64,000 bases of DNA, from the NCBI GenBank assembly GCA_934182465.1, contig CAKPRG010000001.1, positions 186,001 to 250,000 on the forward strand. Direction: 5' to 3'. The stretch comes from an uncultured Clostridia bacterium. GTDB lineage: Bacteria; Bacillota; Clostridia; TANB77; CAG-508. Made by a program: the position numbers and the translations under genes. Shown piece after piece: positions 28,049-36,231 of the stretch. Below the pieces are notes generated by a model. It was not told the DNA's origin. It worked only from the letters and a program-made list of their open reading frames with translations, and did no database searches. Positions within the stretch are counted from its first letter, which is position 1; every line of letters begins with the position of its first letter.

Positions 28049-28393
28049 TTACATAAGTCCTGGAATATTAAATTTTCCAAGTTGTGCTGCTTGTGCACTA
28101 TCTACTTTTCTTAAAGCTTCATTTACACAAGTTAATATTAAGTCTTGTAGCATTTCAACATCATCTGGATCAACAACATCTTTTTGAAGTTTTATTTCTT
28201 TAATTGTTTTATCTCCAGCAACTTTTACACTTACTGCTCCTCCACCTGCTGTTGCTTCAAATTCTTGACTTGATAATTCTTCTTGTGATTTTTCCATATC
28301 TGCTTGCATTTTTTTGGCTTCTTTCATTAATTGATTAATGTTCATTCCACCAAATCCTCCCATTCCTCCTGGGAATCCTCCTCTTTTTGCCAT
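28049..28393 (-). CDS. YbaB/EbfC nucleoid-associated protein
   Basis: A 114-residue DNA-binding protein. I place the start at 28393 (MAKRGGFPGG) because AAGGAGGATATT precedes it; an in-frame upstream ATG exists inside that ribosome site. A Gly/Phe/Met-rich N-terminus leads into the conserved core, NINQLMKEAKKMQADMEKSQ, with TAGGGAVSVKVAGDKTIKEI after it. These proteins form dimers that bind DNA, and the gene is conserved between dnaX and recR, as here. Confidence 0.95.
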   Translation of the reverse strand: MAKRGGFPGGMGGFGGMNINQLMKEAKKMQADMEKSQEELSSQEFEATAGGGAVSVKVAGDKTIKEIKLQKDVVDPDDVEMLQDLILTCVNEALRKVDSAQAAQLGKFNIPGLM

Positions 28394-28448
28394 TATAATA
28401 TCCTCCTTCATTACTTTCTCTATTTTAAATTTTCTAACTCATAATATA

Positions 28449-30083
28449 CTATTCTATTACATTAATGTCAATTCCAAAATCATTTTCAAAATCATTTGTT
28501 GCTTTCGTATTTGTTGATGTATTTGCTTTGCCATCAACAAATTTTAAATTTATTTCTTTTCCTATTTCCATAAAAATAATTTTGTTTAGGTCATTTCTGT
28601 TAGCTGAATCTTCTAATATTTTTCTTGTAAAATCTGTTAATCCATTCACAAAAATAACTTCCCAAGTTAAATCATTTACTGGATTTATTTTAGTATTTAC
28701 TAAAGTAGTATACAATCTTATTTTTCCTGTTTGCTTTAAATTTGTTATTACTTTAGACCATACTTCAGCTTCTTTTCCATTTGTATTTACTGGTGCTTTA
28801 TTAACTGTTTTTGATTCTTGAGCTATACTTGGTGTTCTGCTTGAACTTGGTACATTACTACTAACAGTCTTAGTATTACTAGTTCTTGGTGCAATTTGCA
28901 AATTTGCCAATTTATTTTCTAGATTAGCAATTCTTGCTTCTAATGCTGATGTATTTCCACTAGCTACTGATGAATCATTAGCCTGATTACCATTGTTAAT
29001 AATGTTTTCACCTGCACAAAGTTTTATTATTCCTGTTTGAAACATTATTGTTTTTTGAGCAGACCATTTTATATTGTTTTCTAATTCTGATAATTGATAT
29101 ATTATTTGTAATAATCTTTCTTTAGTTACTTTATCTGCTAATTTTTTTATTTCTTCTATTTCTTCAGCAGAATATAGTTCTAATTTATTTGTTGCTTTAA
29201 ATACTAATATATCTTTCACATATTTTATTACTTCCCATAAGAAATTATATAAATCTTTTCCATCTTTTAATACATCATCTATTGCTTCTAAGCTAGTAAT
29301 TTCATCATTATTAATTATTCCAGATGTTATTTTATTTATTGTAACTAAACTTGGTATACCAACTAGTTCTTTTACGATTTGAGATGTTACTTTTTCACTA
29401 CTTTCTTGATAACATCTTTCCAAAATACTTATAGCATCTCTCATAGCTCCTTCTGCCAAAACTGAGATTAGCTTCAAAGCATCTTCATCTATTTCTATTT
29501 CTGCATCTTTGCATATTACTCTTAATCTTTTTATTATATCTTCTTCAGATATTTTTTTGAAATCAAATCTTTGACATCTAGATAAAATTGTTGTTGGTAA
29601 TTTTTGTGGTTCTGTTGTTGCTAATATAAATTTAACATGTGCTGGTGGTTCTTCTAATGTTTTTAATAAAGCATTAAAAGCTCCAACAGATAACATATGA
29701 ACCTCATCTATAATATAAACTCTATATTTTGCCTTTGTTGGTAAAAAATTTACTTCGTCTCGTATGTTTCTAATGTCTTCAACACTATTGTTTGATGCAG
29801 CATCCATTTCTACAACATCAGTTAGTGAACCATCTAATATTTCTTTGCAAATTTCACATTCATTGCATGGCTCACCATCTTGTGGATTTAAGCAATTTAC
29901 TGCTCTTGCTAATATTTTAGCTGAAGTAGTTTTTCCTGTTCCCCTTCCACCATTAAACAAATACGCATGTCCTACTCTACCAGACATTATTTGATTTTTT
30001 AGTGTTCTTGTAATTCTATCTTGTCCAACCATATCAGAAAATTTAAGTGGTCTAAACTTTCTATACAAAGCTGTATATGCCAT
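28449..30083 (-). CDS. dnaX: DNA polymerase III subunits gamma/tau
   Basis: A 544-residue clamp-loader ATPase. It has Walker A GGRGTGKTTSAK near 45, the zinc module CLNPQDGEPCNECEIC, Walker B IIDEVHML, sensor/SRC motif LSRCQRFDF, then the collar domain and a C-terminal tau-like part (about 360-544) with a low-complexity linker. I see no obvious slippery site for a gamma product, so a single tau-like product is likely. It is the first protein gene after the SRP RNA and is followed by ybaB and recR. Confidence 0.95.
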   Translation of the reverse strand: MAYTALYRKFRPLKFSDMVGQDRITRTLKNQIMSGRVGHAYLFNGGRGTGKTTSAKILARAVNCLNPQDGEPCNECEICKEILDGSLTDVVEMDAASNNSVEDIRNIRDEVNFLPTKAKYRVYIIDEVHMLSVGAFNALLKTLEEPPAHVKFILATTEPQKLPTTILSRCQRFDFKKISEEDIIKRLRVICKDAEIEIDEDALKLISVLAEGAMRDAISILERCYQESSEKVTSQIVKELVGIPSLVTINKITSGIINNDEITSLEAIDDVLKDGKDLYNFLWEVIKYVKDILVFKATNKLELYSAEEIEEIKKLADKVTKERLLQIIYQLSELENNIKWSAQKTIMFQTGIIKLCAGENIINNGNQANDSSVASGNTSALEARIANLENKLANLQIAPRTSNTKTVSSNVPSSSRTPSIAQESKTVNKAPVNTNGKEAEVWSKVITNLKQTGKIRLYTTLVNTKINPVNDLTWEVIFVNGLTDFTRKILEDSANRNDLNKIIFMEIGKEINLKFVDGKANTSTNTKATNDFENDFGIDINVIE

Positions 30084-30125
30084 TTTTCTACACCTCTATT
30101 TCTTATCCAAATTATCCAAAATTAA

Positions 30126-30252
30126 AGGCTTCCCTTAAGGAAGGTATGCAAACTCACATAATACACTATTTATCGCTGCTTTCTTCCGAACCTGACGAGA
30201 TTCATAGCTTTTTATTGAAACATACCTTCCTTAAGAAAAGCCTCATCATTAA
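30126..30252 (-). ncRNA. ffs: Small bacterial signal recognition particle RNA (4.5S-like)
   Basis: The minus-strand sequence folds into a long rod: AGGCTT..CCTTAAGGAAGGTATG pairs with CATACCTTCCTTAAG..AAGCCT (30126-30148 with about 30220-30243). The tip carries the SRP domain IV signature, GTCAGGTTCGG AAG followed by AAGCAGC, which binds Ffh. No Alu domain is present, so it is the small form. It lies 43 nt upstream of dnaX, a known location in Firmicutes, and has its own promoter. The 5' end is estimated from that promoter. Confidence 0.92.
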
Positions 30253-30260
30253 CTATTGCA

Positions 30261-30289
30261 ATTATATAATGAATTTCTTATTTTGGCAA
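30261..30289 (-). promoter_or_regulatory. Promoter of the SRP RNA
   Basis: Minus-strand TTGCCA (30284-30289) and TATAAT (30261-30266) with a 17-nt spacer. It may also serve dnaX, since only 43 nt separate the RNA from that gene. Confidence 0.8.
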
Positions 30290-30327
30290 TACTTTTTTAG
30301 TAGTTTTTACAATTCTATTTTTCAATT

Positions 30328-31065
30328 TTAATTAGTTTTCACTCTTTTAAATACAACATTATCAAAATTTGTTATTTCTGTATTAGATGAACCTTCAGTT
30401 GCCAAATCTCCCGCTGGTGTATCTACATTTATATTTCCTTTATATGTAACATTATTGTTTGTTTGAATTGCTATATCAAAAGACAAATTCATTTTTATTT
30501 TATCATTTGTTATTCCAACTTTATTTAATAAACTTCCATTATAAACAATTTCAGTATCATCATTTGAAACATAATTTCCTATATTTTCTAATGCTAATCT
30601 AAAACCTGCTACACCACCGTTATTAGCGATTTGTAGACTTTTTAAATCATCTATTTTATCTCCTAAATATACTATTTTATTTCCTATATAATTTTGTTTA
30701 CTTAAACTATACAAATTGTTTAAATCACCTGTTGGTCTGTATATTTTTGCTTCTCCTAAATCACTTTTTGTTATAACAAAATTATCAAATGTGATTGATT
30801 TTATAGTTTGTGTTTCTCCTTCTTTTTCTGGATCTAAATAAATATAAAAATCATTTGCTTGATTTAAACTAATATTCCATAAGTTTTGTCCATCATCTAT
30901 TTTGTTGCCTTCTACTGTACTTATAATTAAAATTTTACTTAATTTATATGGTAAAGTTTTTTCACCTTCAACTTCATATCTAAGCATTGTTAATACTGCA
31001 AACAATATTACTATTGCAAAACAAGTTATAAAAATACATCTCTTAAATAAGTTCTTTTTTTTCAT
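30328..31065 (-). CDS. Unrecognised membrane-anchored extracellular protein
   Basis: A 245-residue protein with one N-terminal membrane helix (CIFITCFAIVILFAVLTML, about 10-28) preceded by a basic stretch, so the rest is probably outside the cell. The remainder is Asn-rich and beta-looking (LWNISLNQANDFYIYLD, then VDTPAGDL). I do not recognise a family. Its first 23 nt overlap tadA, so the two are translationally coupled although a functional link is not evident. Confidence 0.78.
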   Translation of the reverse strand: MKKKNLFKRCIFITCFAIVILFAVLTMLRYEVEGEKTLPYKLSKILIISTVEGNKIDDGQNLWNISLNQANDFYIYLDPEKEGETQTIKSITFDNFVITKSDLGEAKIYRPTGDLNNLYSLSKQNYIGNKIVYLGDKIDDLKSLQIANNGGVAGFRLALENIGNYVSNDDTEIVYNGSLLNKVGITNDKIKMNLSFDIAIQTNNNVTYKGNINVDTPAGDLATEGSSNTEITNFDNVVFKRVKTN

Positions 31066-31522
31066 TTTTATTCCTCTCTCTTAACATTTTAAAAAAATCT
31101 TTTAATATTTTTTCACACTCGTCCTTTAATATATATTTTTCTACTTCTATTTTATGATTAAATTTATAATCTTGCAACAAATTTAACACAGAACCACAAG
31201 CTCCTGTTTTTGGATCTTCTGTTCCTATATATATTTTTTTAATTCTTGCTTGAATTAAAGCTCCAGCACACATTGAGCAAGGTTCTAATGTAACATACAT
31301 CTCACAATCTTCTAATCTCCATGCATCTAACTTTTTACAAGCTTTTTCTATTGCTAATATCTCAGCATGAGATGTTGGTTGTTTTTTACTTTCTTTTAAA
31401 TTATGTGCTCTTGCAATTATTTTACCATCTTTTACTATTACAGCTCCAACTGGTACTTCTTCTTTATCAAAAGCCTTTTGAGCTTCTTTTAAAGCTTCTT
31501 TCATAAATTTTTCTTTTTCCAT
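31043..31522 (-). CDS. tadA: tRNA-specific adenosine deaminase TadA
   Basis: A 159-residue zinc deaminase that converts A34 to inosine in tRNA-Arg(ACG). Zinc and catalytic residues are in the HAEILAIE motif (His52, Glu54) and the PCSMCAGALI motif (Cys82, Cys85). The family's RIKKIYIGTEDPKTGACGSV segment follows. Full length. In Clostridia and Bacilli tadA is often found close to dnaX and the SRP RNA, as it is here, with one unknown gene between. Confidence 0.95.
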   Translation of the reverse strand: MEKEKFMKEALKEAQKAFDKEEVPVGAVIVKDGKIIARAHNLKESKKQPTSHAEILAIEKACKKLDAWRLEDCEMYVTLEPCSMCAGALIQARIKKIYIGTEDPKTGACGSVLNLLQDYKFNHKIEVEKYILKDECEKILKDFFKMLRERNKNEKKELI

Positions 31523-31698
31523 AATATCCTAACATTTCTTTATATTTTTATTATTGCATATATTATTTTAGCTTTTTTTCTAAATAAAGTCAAATTTAGT
31601 TTTTATTTCACTAATCTGATTATTAATAATTATATATATATTAGTATTTATTAGCATTAGTAAAGCTTTTACTTTTATTAATTATTATACAAAAAGAA

Positions 31699-31722
31699 AA
31701 AAGAGGCACAGTTGCCTCTTTT
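31699..31722 (-). terminator. Terminator downstream of the secreted-protein gene
   Basis: AAAAGAGGCA (31699-31708), loop CAGT, TGCCTCTTTT (31713-31722). On the minus strand it is followed by a T-rich tract, TTCTTTTTG. Confidence 0.85.
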
Positions 31723-31725
31723 GCC

Positions 31726-31737
31726 CGAGAAGTGCAC
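31726..31737. repeat. 12-bp inverted repeat, left copy (CGAGAAGTGCAC)
   Basis: Matches exactly the complement of 33062-33073, on the other side of the secreted-protein gene; beyond the 12 bp the match continues with one mismatch to 15/16. Confidence 0.8.
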
Positions 31738-31793
31738 CCTCTCATTCTGTTATAAAATATTTGGATAGTAGATTTTTCGAGTTACTTCTGGAA

Positions 31794-33044
31794 TTAGCTT
31801 AACTTAACTGCTTTGCCACCAATGGTAGCTGTTGTAATTAATCCCAGTTTACCAGGTTTAATAGTTCCTTTTTTCTTCGAATTTACCACCTTCATCTTTG
31901 TCGGTGATGAAATGCTAGCGGTATAAACCTTACCAGATTTCAACAATACAAACTTTTTGGCATTGATAAATCCGAATTTTGTGACTTTAGTAGTGACCTT
32001 TTTTCCGTTAAGATACAATGTGCCACTTTTCAACGTAAGGGTTTTTGATGTACTACTGCCCTTCGTGTAAAGGGTAACGTAACTTCCTTTATTGACTGCA
32101 TAAGTCTTTTTAGCAACCCATGCTCCTCTCTTATTCAATTCACTAATTTTGTATTCAGTGCCTTTATCTGTCTTTATAGCTGTGATAAATCCATTGTTAT
32201 TATTAATAACACTTTTTACATCACCATCTATGTTAACAACCTCTGCTGAATACCAATTTCCGAATTTAAACTTATATAATTTTCCATTTATCTCTGATAA
32301 ATAGACATTATATCTGGTGTCAATTCCAAGGAATTTCGCTCCCTTGACTGTGTCAGATAGTCTAACTCCATTAGTTTCATTTAAAATCTTGGAGCCGCTA
32401 ATATAAAGCTGTAATTTCTTTTTGTTATCTTTATAAGCTCTAACTATCTGATTACCATTTGAATCCGTACGTTCTACTCTATTCTTTGCCTTGCTTGGTG
32501 TAGGCGTTGGAGATGGATTCACAGGAGTTGGTGTCGGGTTCGCCGGTGTAGGAGACGGGCTAGGACTTGGTGTTGGTGTCGGATTAATATTAGCTAAATC
32601 AGACAATTTAACATTACCCTTACCTGTTACTAAAATGCTTGTTACAAGATCTTCTGCGTCAAAATTTAATTTGACTGCATTAACTTTGTAACTAACCTTT
32701 TTACTTGCGTACGTTAATTTTTCAACATTACCTGTTGATAAAATAACATATAAGTCTCCTGATGAAGAATATCCCGCTTCTTTTACACTACTGTAAAGGA
32801 GTGCTCCTGAATTTGAATATACATTTTTGTTTTTCATCATTACCCGTCTAGTAATGCGATAACTGTTTAAATTTTTATCAAATTCATAGAACTGAATGTG
32901 CTTATTGCCGTTGCTGTCATCAACCCAGTTGTAACTATAAGGCATATTTGCTGTTGCTGCTGATACGGTTGTTGCCTGCGTTGTGCAACACATAATTGCT
33001 ATTGCACAAATGATAGTTGCCATCGCTTTTTTTACCTTACTCAT
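31794..33044 (-). CDS. Secreted protein with Pro/Thr/Ser linker; probable horizontal acquisition
   Basis: A 416-residue protein with a signal peptide (about residues 1-30, ending VSAATA). An N-terminal region of about 120 residues is joined by a Pro-Thr-Ser linker (PTPTPSPSPSPTPANPTPTP, near 155-175) to a beta-rich, Lys/Gly-rich C-terminal region with repeated LYLNGKKVTT- and GKLGLITT-like strands. I see no enzyme motif or sortase signal. Base use differs from the neighbours: more G+C and CG/AC dinucleotides. It has a GGAGGGAAA ribosome site, and sits exactly between the two copies of a 12-bp inverted repeat. It looks like a cell-surface or matrix protein from another Clostridia lineage. Confidence 0.85.
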   Translation of the reverse strand: MSKVKKAMATIICAIAIMCCTTQATTVSAATANMPYSYNWVDDSNGNKHIQFYEFDKNLNSYRITRRVMMKNKNVYSNSGALLYSSVKEAGYSSSGDLYVILSTGNVEKLTYASKKVSYKVNAVKLNFDAEDLVTSILVTGKGNVKLSDLANINPTPTPSPSPSPTPANPTPTPVNPSPTPTPSKAKNRVERTDSNGNQIVRAYKDNKKKLQLYISGSKILNETNGVRLSDTVKGAKFLGIDTRYNVYLSEINGKLYKFKFGNWYSAEVVNIDGDVKSVINNNNGFITAIKTDKGTEYKISELNKRGAWVAKKTYAVNKGSYVTLYTKGSSTSKTLTLKSGTLYLNGKKVTTKVTKFGFINAKKFVLLKSGKVYTASISSPTKMKVVNSKKKGTIKPGKLGLITTATIGGKAVKLS

Positions 33045-33061
33045 ATTGTTTCCCTCCTGTT

Positions 33062-33073
33062 GTGCACTTCTCG
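33062..33073. repeat. 12-bp inverted repeat, right copy (GTGCACTTCTCG)
   Basis: The partner of 31726-31737. It lies about 18 nt upstream of the secreted-protein start, in the 5' leader. Confidence 0.8.
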
Positions 33074-33377
33074 AGCTGCCTTATTTAGTATACATTAAAT
33101 CAACAATCATTATATGATTGAAGCGATGTATCTTTTTTAAGGCTTTTTATATATGTGTAACTATCCAATGTTATTATAACATAATTAATATATAAAATCA
33201 AGAAAATGCTTGCTTTATATGTTATTTGCCTCATTTAATAAAAAAAATTTATTAACAACTTTTGTTCTCTTTTTTTATTAATTATAAAATTTTATAATAT
33301 TAATACTTTTTCAATAATTATAAAAATAACTATAATAGTAATATAACAACAATGCTATTACATATAGTAATAAAAAA

Positions 33378-33425
33378 AAATAAACTAAAATCATTAGTTA
33401 CATTTCTAATAACTTTAGTTTATTT
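33378..33425 (-). terminator. Terminator of the tRNA-Arg gene
   Basis: AAATAAACTAAA (33378-33389) pairs with 33414-33425. The minus strand then runs into nine T. Confidence 0.8.
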
Positions 33426-33434
33426 ATTGTCAGT

Positions 33435-33510
33435 TGGTCTCCCCATGCGGACTCGAACCACAATCGGTAGCTTAGGAGGCTACTGCTCTATCCTGCTGAG
33501 CTATGAGGAG
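33435..33510 (-). tRNA. tRNA-Arg(CCU)
   Basis: A complete 76-nt cloverleaf on the minus strand. The acceptor stem CTCCTCA pairs with TGGGGAG (one G-U), the D arm is GCTC/GAGC, the anticodon stem GTAGC/GCTAC encloses the loop CTCCTAA (anticodon CCT), and the T arm is TGTGG TTCGAGT CCGCA. CCA is encoded. It reads AGG codons. Confidence 0.95.
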
Positions 33511-33516
33511 ATTTTC

Positions 33517-33540
33517 CGCTTAAATAAAACTATTTAAGCG
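33517..33540. repeat. Perfect hairpin just 5' of the tRNA
   Basis: CGCTTAAATA (33517-33526), loop AAAC, TATTTAAGCG (33531-33540). It is 6 nt upstream of the tRNA 5' end and 52 nt downstream of the DUF1858 stop. Without a T-tract, a processing or transcript-end role is only possible. Confidence 0.6.
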
Positions 33541-33591
33541 ATTTTAAAAATTCAAAGAATTATTTATTTTATTTGTACTTAATTTTTTTAA

Positions 33592-33774
33592 TTAAGCATT
33601 TAATTTTTCCATTAAATCAGATACATCTATACCATGAACTTCACATGCTTCTTCTAAAGTTTCTGCTTGTGAAGCTGGGCATCCTAAACAGTGCATACCA
33701 GCATCTAATAAAATATCAGCTTTATCTGGATATTGTTCTAATAATTCTCCAATTGTCATTGTTTTTTCTATCAT
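33592..33774 (-). CDS. DUF1858 / hybrid-cluster-associated disulfide protein
   Basis: A 60-residue protein with MTIGELLEQYP, then GMHCLGCPASQAETLEEAC and VHGIDVSDLMEKLN, which is the small DUF1858 family. The CLGC pair is thought to form a redox disulfide, and members are often encoded with hybrid cluster proteins or other anaerobic redox enzymes. No such partner is next to it. AGGAGG precedes the start and the length is complete for the family. Confidence 0.9.
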   Translation of the reverse strand: MIEKTMTIGELLEQYPDKADILLDAGMHCLGCPASQAETLEEACEVHGIDVSDLMEKLNA

Positions 33775-33921
33775 TTCAATTCCTCCTTTTTTAGAATTTA
33801 ATTTTTCTTTATTATAATTTTCTATTGTTTTATAATAACAAAACTAATATTAATCTATGCAAATATCAAGCAATTTATAAAACAATTTCAACTAATTTTA
33901 ACATAAATTTTAAAAAAAGTA

Positions 33922-33950
33922 TAGACAAATATCAAAAATTATTGTATCAT
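33922..33950 (+). promoter_or_regulatory. Probable promoter of the 34-37 kb secretion-like operon
   Basis: TAGACA (33922-33927) and TATCAT (33945-33950) with a 17-nt spacer, just upstream of the first small gene. Confidence 0.6.
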
Positions 33951-33982
33951 ATTACAAAATTCAAGAAAGGTGGTGAACTTAA

Positions 33983-34126
33983 TTGAATTTACTGGTAAAT
34001 TTATTCTTTATCAGTTTTGGTATCAATATTTTTATTATCATTTATTTTTTATATTCTTTATTAGATACTTTTTTCTCTAAAAATTTACAGGGTTCTAAAT
34101 TATCTATCAAGAAGAAAAATTTATAG
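33983..34126 (+). CDS. Small 47-residue membrane protein opening the secretion-like operon
   Basis: A short frame from a TTG start with a good AAAGGTGG ribosome site eight nucleotides upstream. It encodes one hydrophobic helix (LFFISFGINIFIIIYFLYSL, about residues 7-26) and a Lys-rich end. The stop TAG is part of the AGGAGG that serves the next gene, as in a tight operon. It is too small to assign to a family, but its position and signals suggest it is a real subunit or accessory protein. Confidence 0.6.
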   Translation: MNLLVNLFFISFGINIFIIIYFLYSLLDTFFSKNLQGSKLSIKKKNL

Positions 34127-34134
34127 GAGGTATT

Positions 34135-35883
34135 TTGAAAAAAGTTTTATTAAATCTTTTTGTTTATTTGTTGTGCTTTTTTATATTTTCTAATATCTAT
34201 TTTTCATTTTTCGCTGAAATTTTTAATTCTGAACATATTATTTTTCCTTATGCTATATATCCTTTTGATATTTGCTCTTTATATCCACAAACTTGGTCTT
34301 TTATAAAAAAAGCCTATTGTATAGTATTTGCAATATGTTACACAATTATTCATTTTAGTATTGTTATTAAACTTTCCAAGTTTTTGCATATTAAAAATCT
34401 AAAGCTTTTTAATTTCAAGGATTACAAAATTTCAAAAAAAATTAAAAATTTATCTTCAAAAACAAATATTTCAAATTCAGATAACATCTTACGTTTAAAA
34501 ATTGGTTGTTTAGATTCCAATGTACCAATCTATATTTCTGAAAAAGGTCTTTTCCAAAATATTTTAATAACTGGTACTATTGGAAGTGGAAAAACATCAT
34601 CTGCAATGTATCCTTTTACAAAACAATTAATATCTTACAATTCCACTAATAGTGAGAAAAAACTTGGTATATTGATACTAGATGTAAAAGGAAATTATAT
34701 AAAAGAAGTTCAAAAATATGCAAATTTATATAATCGTTCTAATGATGTTATTACAATAAATTTGTCTGGAAAAATCAAATATAATCCTTTAGATAAGCCT
34801 GAATTAAAGCCTGCTGTTTTAGCAAATAGACTAAAAACTATTTTAACATTATTTAGTAAAAACAATAGTGAATCATATTGGTTAGACAAAGCAGAACAGA
34901 TATTGTCTGAAGCAATTAAATTTTGTAGATTATACAACAATAATTATGTAACATTTACTGAACTACATAAACTAGTTCTGTTTCCAGAATATTTTGAAGA
35001 AAAAATAGTACATTTGAAAAAAATTTTTAATCAATCTTATTTTAATCAAGAACAAGTATATGATTTAATTTCTTGCATTGATTTTTTCCAAAAAGAATTT
35101 TTTTCTTTAGATACACGTACTTTATCTATTTTAAGATCTGAAATTAGTAGAATAACAAACATATTCGTATCTGATTATCAAATCTCAAATACTTTTTGTC
35201 CAAGTAAAGATAGTATTAATTTTTCTGGTTTTGAGGATTGTTTAGAAAATGGAAAAATTGTTGTTTTGCAAATGAATATATCTGAATATCGTAATCTTTC
35301 AAAAATTATAGCAACATATTTAAAACTTGATTTTCAAACTGCAGTAATGAGACAACTATCTGGCTCAAAAGTTAGAATGTCTGCATTTATTAGTGATGAA
35401 TACCATGAATATGTTTCAGAAACAGACGCTGAATTCTTTTCTGAATGTAGAGAGGCAAAATGTATAAATATTATTGCTACACAAAGCTATACTTCTTTAA
35501 TTAACAGCCTAAAAAATGAATCTAGTGTAAAAGTAATTTTACAAAGTTTAATAAATAAATTATGGTTTAGAACTGATGATATTTTTACTATTGAAGAAGC
35601 CCAAAAGCAAATTGGAAAATTAGAAAAAGAAAAGACTTCAATTACAATTTCCGAAAATGCTAAAAAAACAGATTTTAATGTATTTACAAATAGCTTAATT
35701 TCGCGTGATTCAAATATTTCTGAAAGTTATAACACATATACCCAAAATGATTTCAAATACGATACCAATTTCTTTTCACAAAATTTAAAAACTTTTGAAT
35801 GTTTAGCATTTCTTTCTGATGGTATGTCTATTTTAGAACCTCAAAAATTAAAAATGCTACCTCATTTCAAAGATTTATCTTAA
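34135..35883 (+). CDS. Second VirD4/TraG-like coupling ATPase
   Basis: A 582-residue membrane-anchored ATPase. Two N-terminal hydrophobic segments (about 4-30 and 60-80) are followed by Walker A GTIGSGKTSS (147-156) with GILILDVKGNYIKEV, then a Walker B/TraM-recognition block FISDEYHEYVSETDAEFFSE with IIATQSYTSL. This is the type IV coupling fold, but it differs from the 16042-18099 protein in length, motifs and C-terminus. It starts at TTG behind AGGAGG. It leads the membrane-channel genes that follow directly. Confidence 0.85.
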   Translation: MKKVLLNLFVYLLCFFIFSNIYFSFFAEIFNSEHIIFPYAIYPFDICSLYPQTWSFIKKAYCIVFAICYTIIHFSIVIKLSKFLHIKNLKLFNFKDYKISKKIKNLSSKTNISNSDNILRLKIGCLDSNVPIYISEKGLFQNILITGTIGSGKTSSAMYPFTKQLISYNSTNSEKKLGILILDVKGNYIKEVQKYANLYNRSNDVITINLSGKIKYNPLDKPELKPAVLANRLKTILTLFSKNNSESYWLDKAEQILSEAIKFCRLYNNNYVTFTELHKLVLFPEYFEEKIVHLKKIFNQSYFNQEQVYDLISCIDFFQKEFFSLDTRTLSILRSEISRITNIFVSDYQISNTFCPSKDSINFSGFEDCLENGKIVVLQMNISEYRNLSKIIATYLKLDFQTAVMRQLSGSKVRMSAFISDEYHEYVSETDAEFFSECREAKCINIIATQSYTSLINSLKNESSVKVILQSLINKLWFRTDDIFTIEEAQKQIGKLEKEKTSITISENAKKTDFNVFTNSLISRDSNISESYNTYTQNDFKYDTNFFSQNLKTFECLAFLSDGMSILEPQKLKMLPHFKDLS

Positions 35884-35893
35884 GGAGGTTTAT

Positions 35894-36223
35894 ATGAAAA
35901 CAAAAAATGTTTTTTATCTTTATATTTTAATGTTCTTATTCTTTTTATTATATTTTTTTAGTAATATTTCTTTTGCAGGAGATCCTAAATTAATAAATAC
36001 TTTAAATGGCGCTTTTGAAAAAATTGAAAATTATATATTAAGATTATCAACTCCAGCCGCAGCTGTGGCTGTTGGTACTGGTGTTTTAATGAAAAAATTT
36101 AGCTTTGGTGATGAAGAAAAAATTAGAACTTCAAAAAAATTAATTCGTGGTAGTTTATTTTCTTATGGTTTCATTTTATGTATTGATTTAATTCTCTCAT
36201 TAATAAAAACTCTATTAACATAG
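35894..36223 (+). CDS. VirB2/TrbC-like pilin-type membrane protein
   Basis: A 109-residue protein with a probable signal peptide (FLFFLLYFFSNISFAGD, cleavage near residue 28) and two further hydrophobic stretches (TPAAAVAVGTGVLM near 53-66 and GFILCIDLILSLIKTLL at the end) separated by a charged loop. Small size, signal peptide, two helices and an Ala/Gly-rich first helix fit VirB2/TrbC pilin-like subunits of type IV systems. It lies 10 nt after the coupling ATPase and before VirB6- and VirB3-like genes. Assignment is by architecture and context. Confidence 0.7.
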   Translation: MKTKNVFYLYILMFLFFLLYFFSNISFAGDPKLINTLNGAFEKIENYILRLSTPAAAVAVGTGVLMKKFSFGDEEKIRTSKKLIRGSLFSYGFILCIDLILSLIKTLLT

Positions 36224-36231
36224 GAGGATAG

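Noticed and set aside
32491..32691. Gly/Val repeat frame opposite the Pro/Thr/Ser linker
   Set aside because: It is simply the complement of the linker codons; no start signals.
33517..33540. Hairpin next to tRNA-Arg considered as an attachment site
   Set aside because: It lies at the 5' side of the tRNA, no integrase is nearby, and no second copy of the tRNA 3' end was found in the window.
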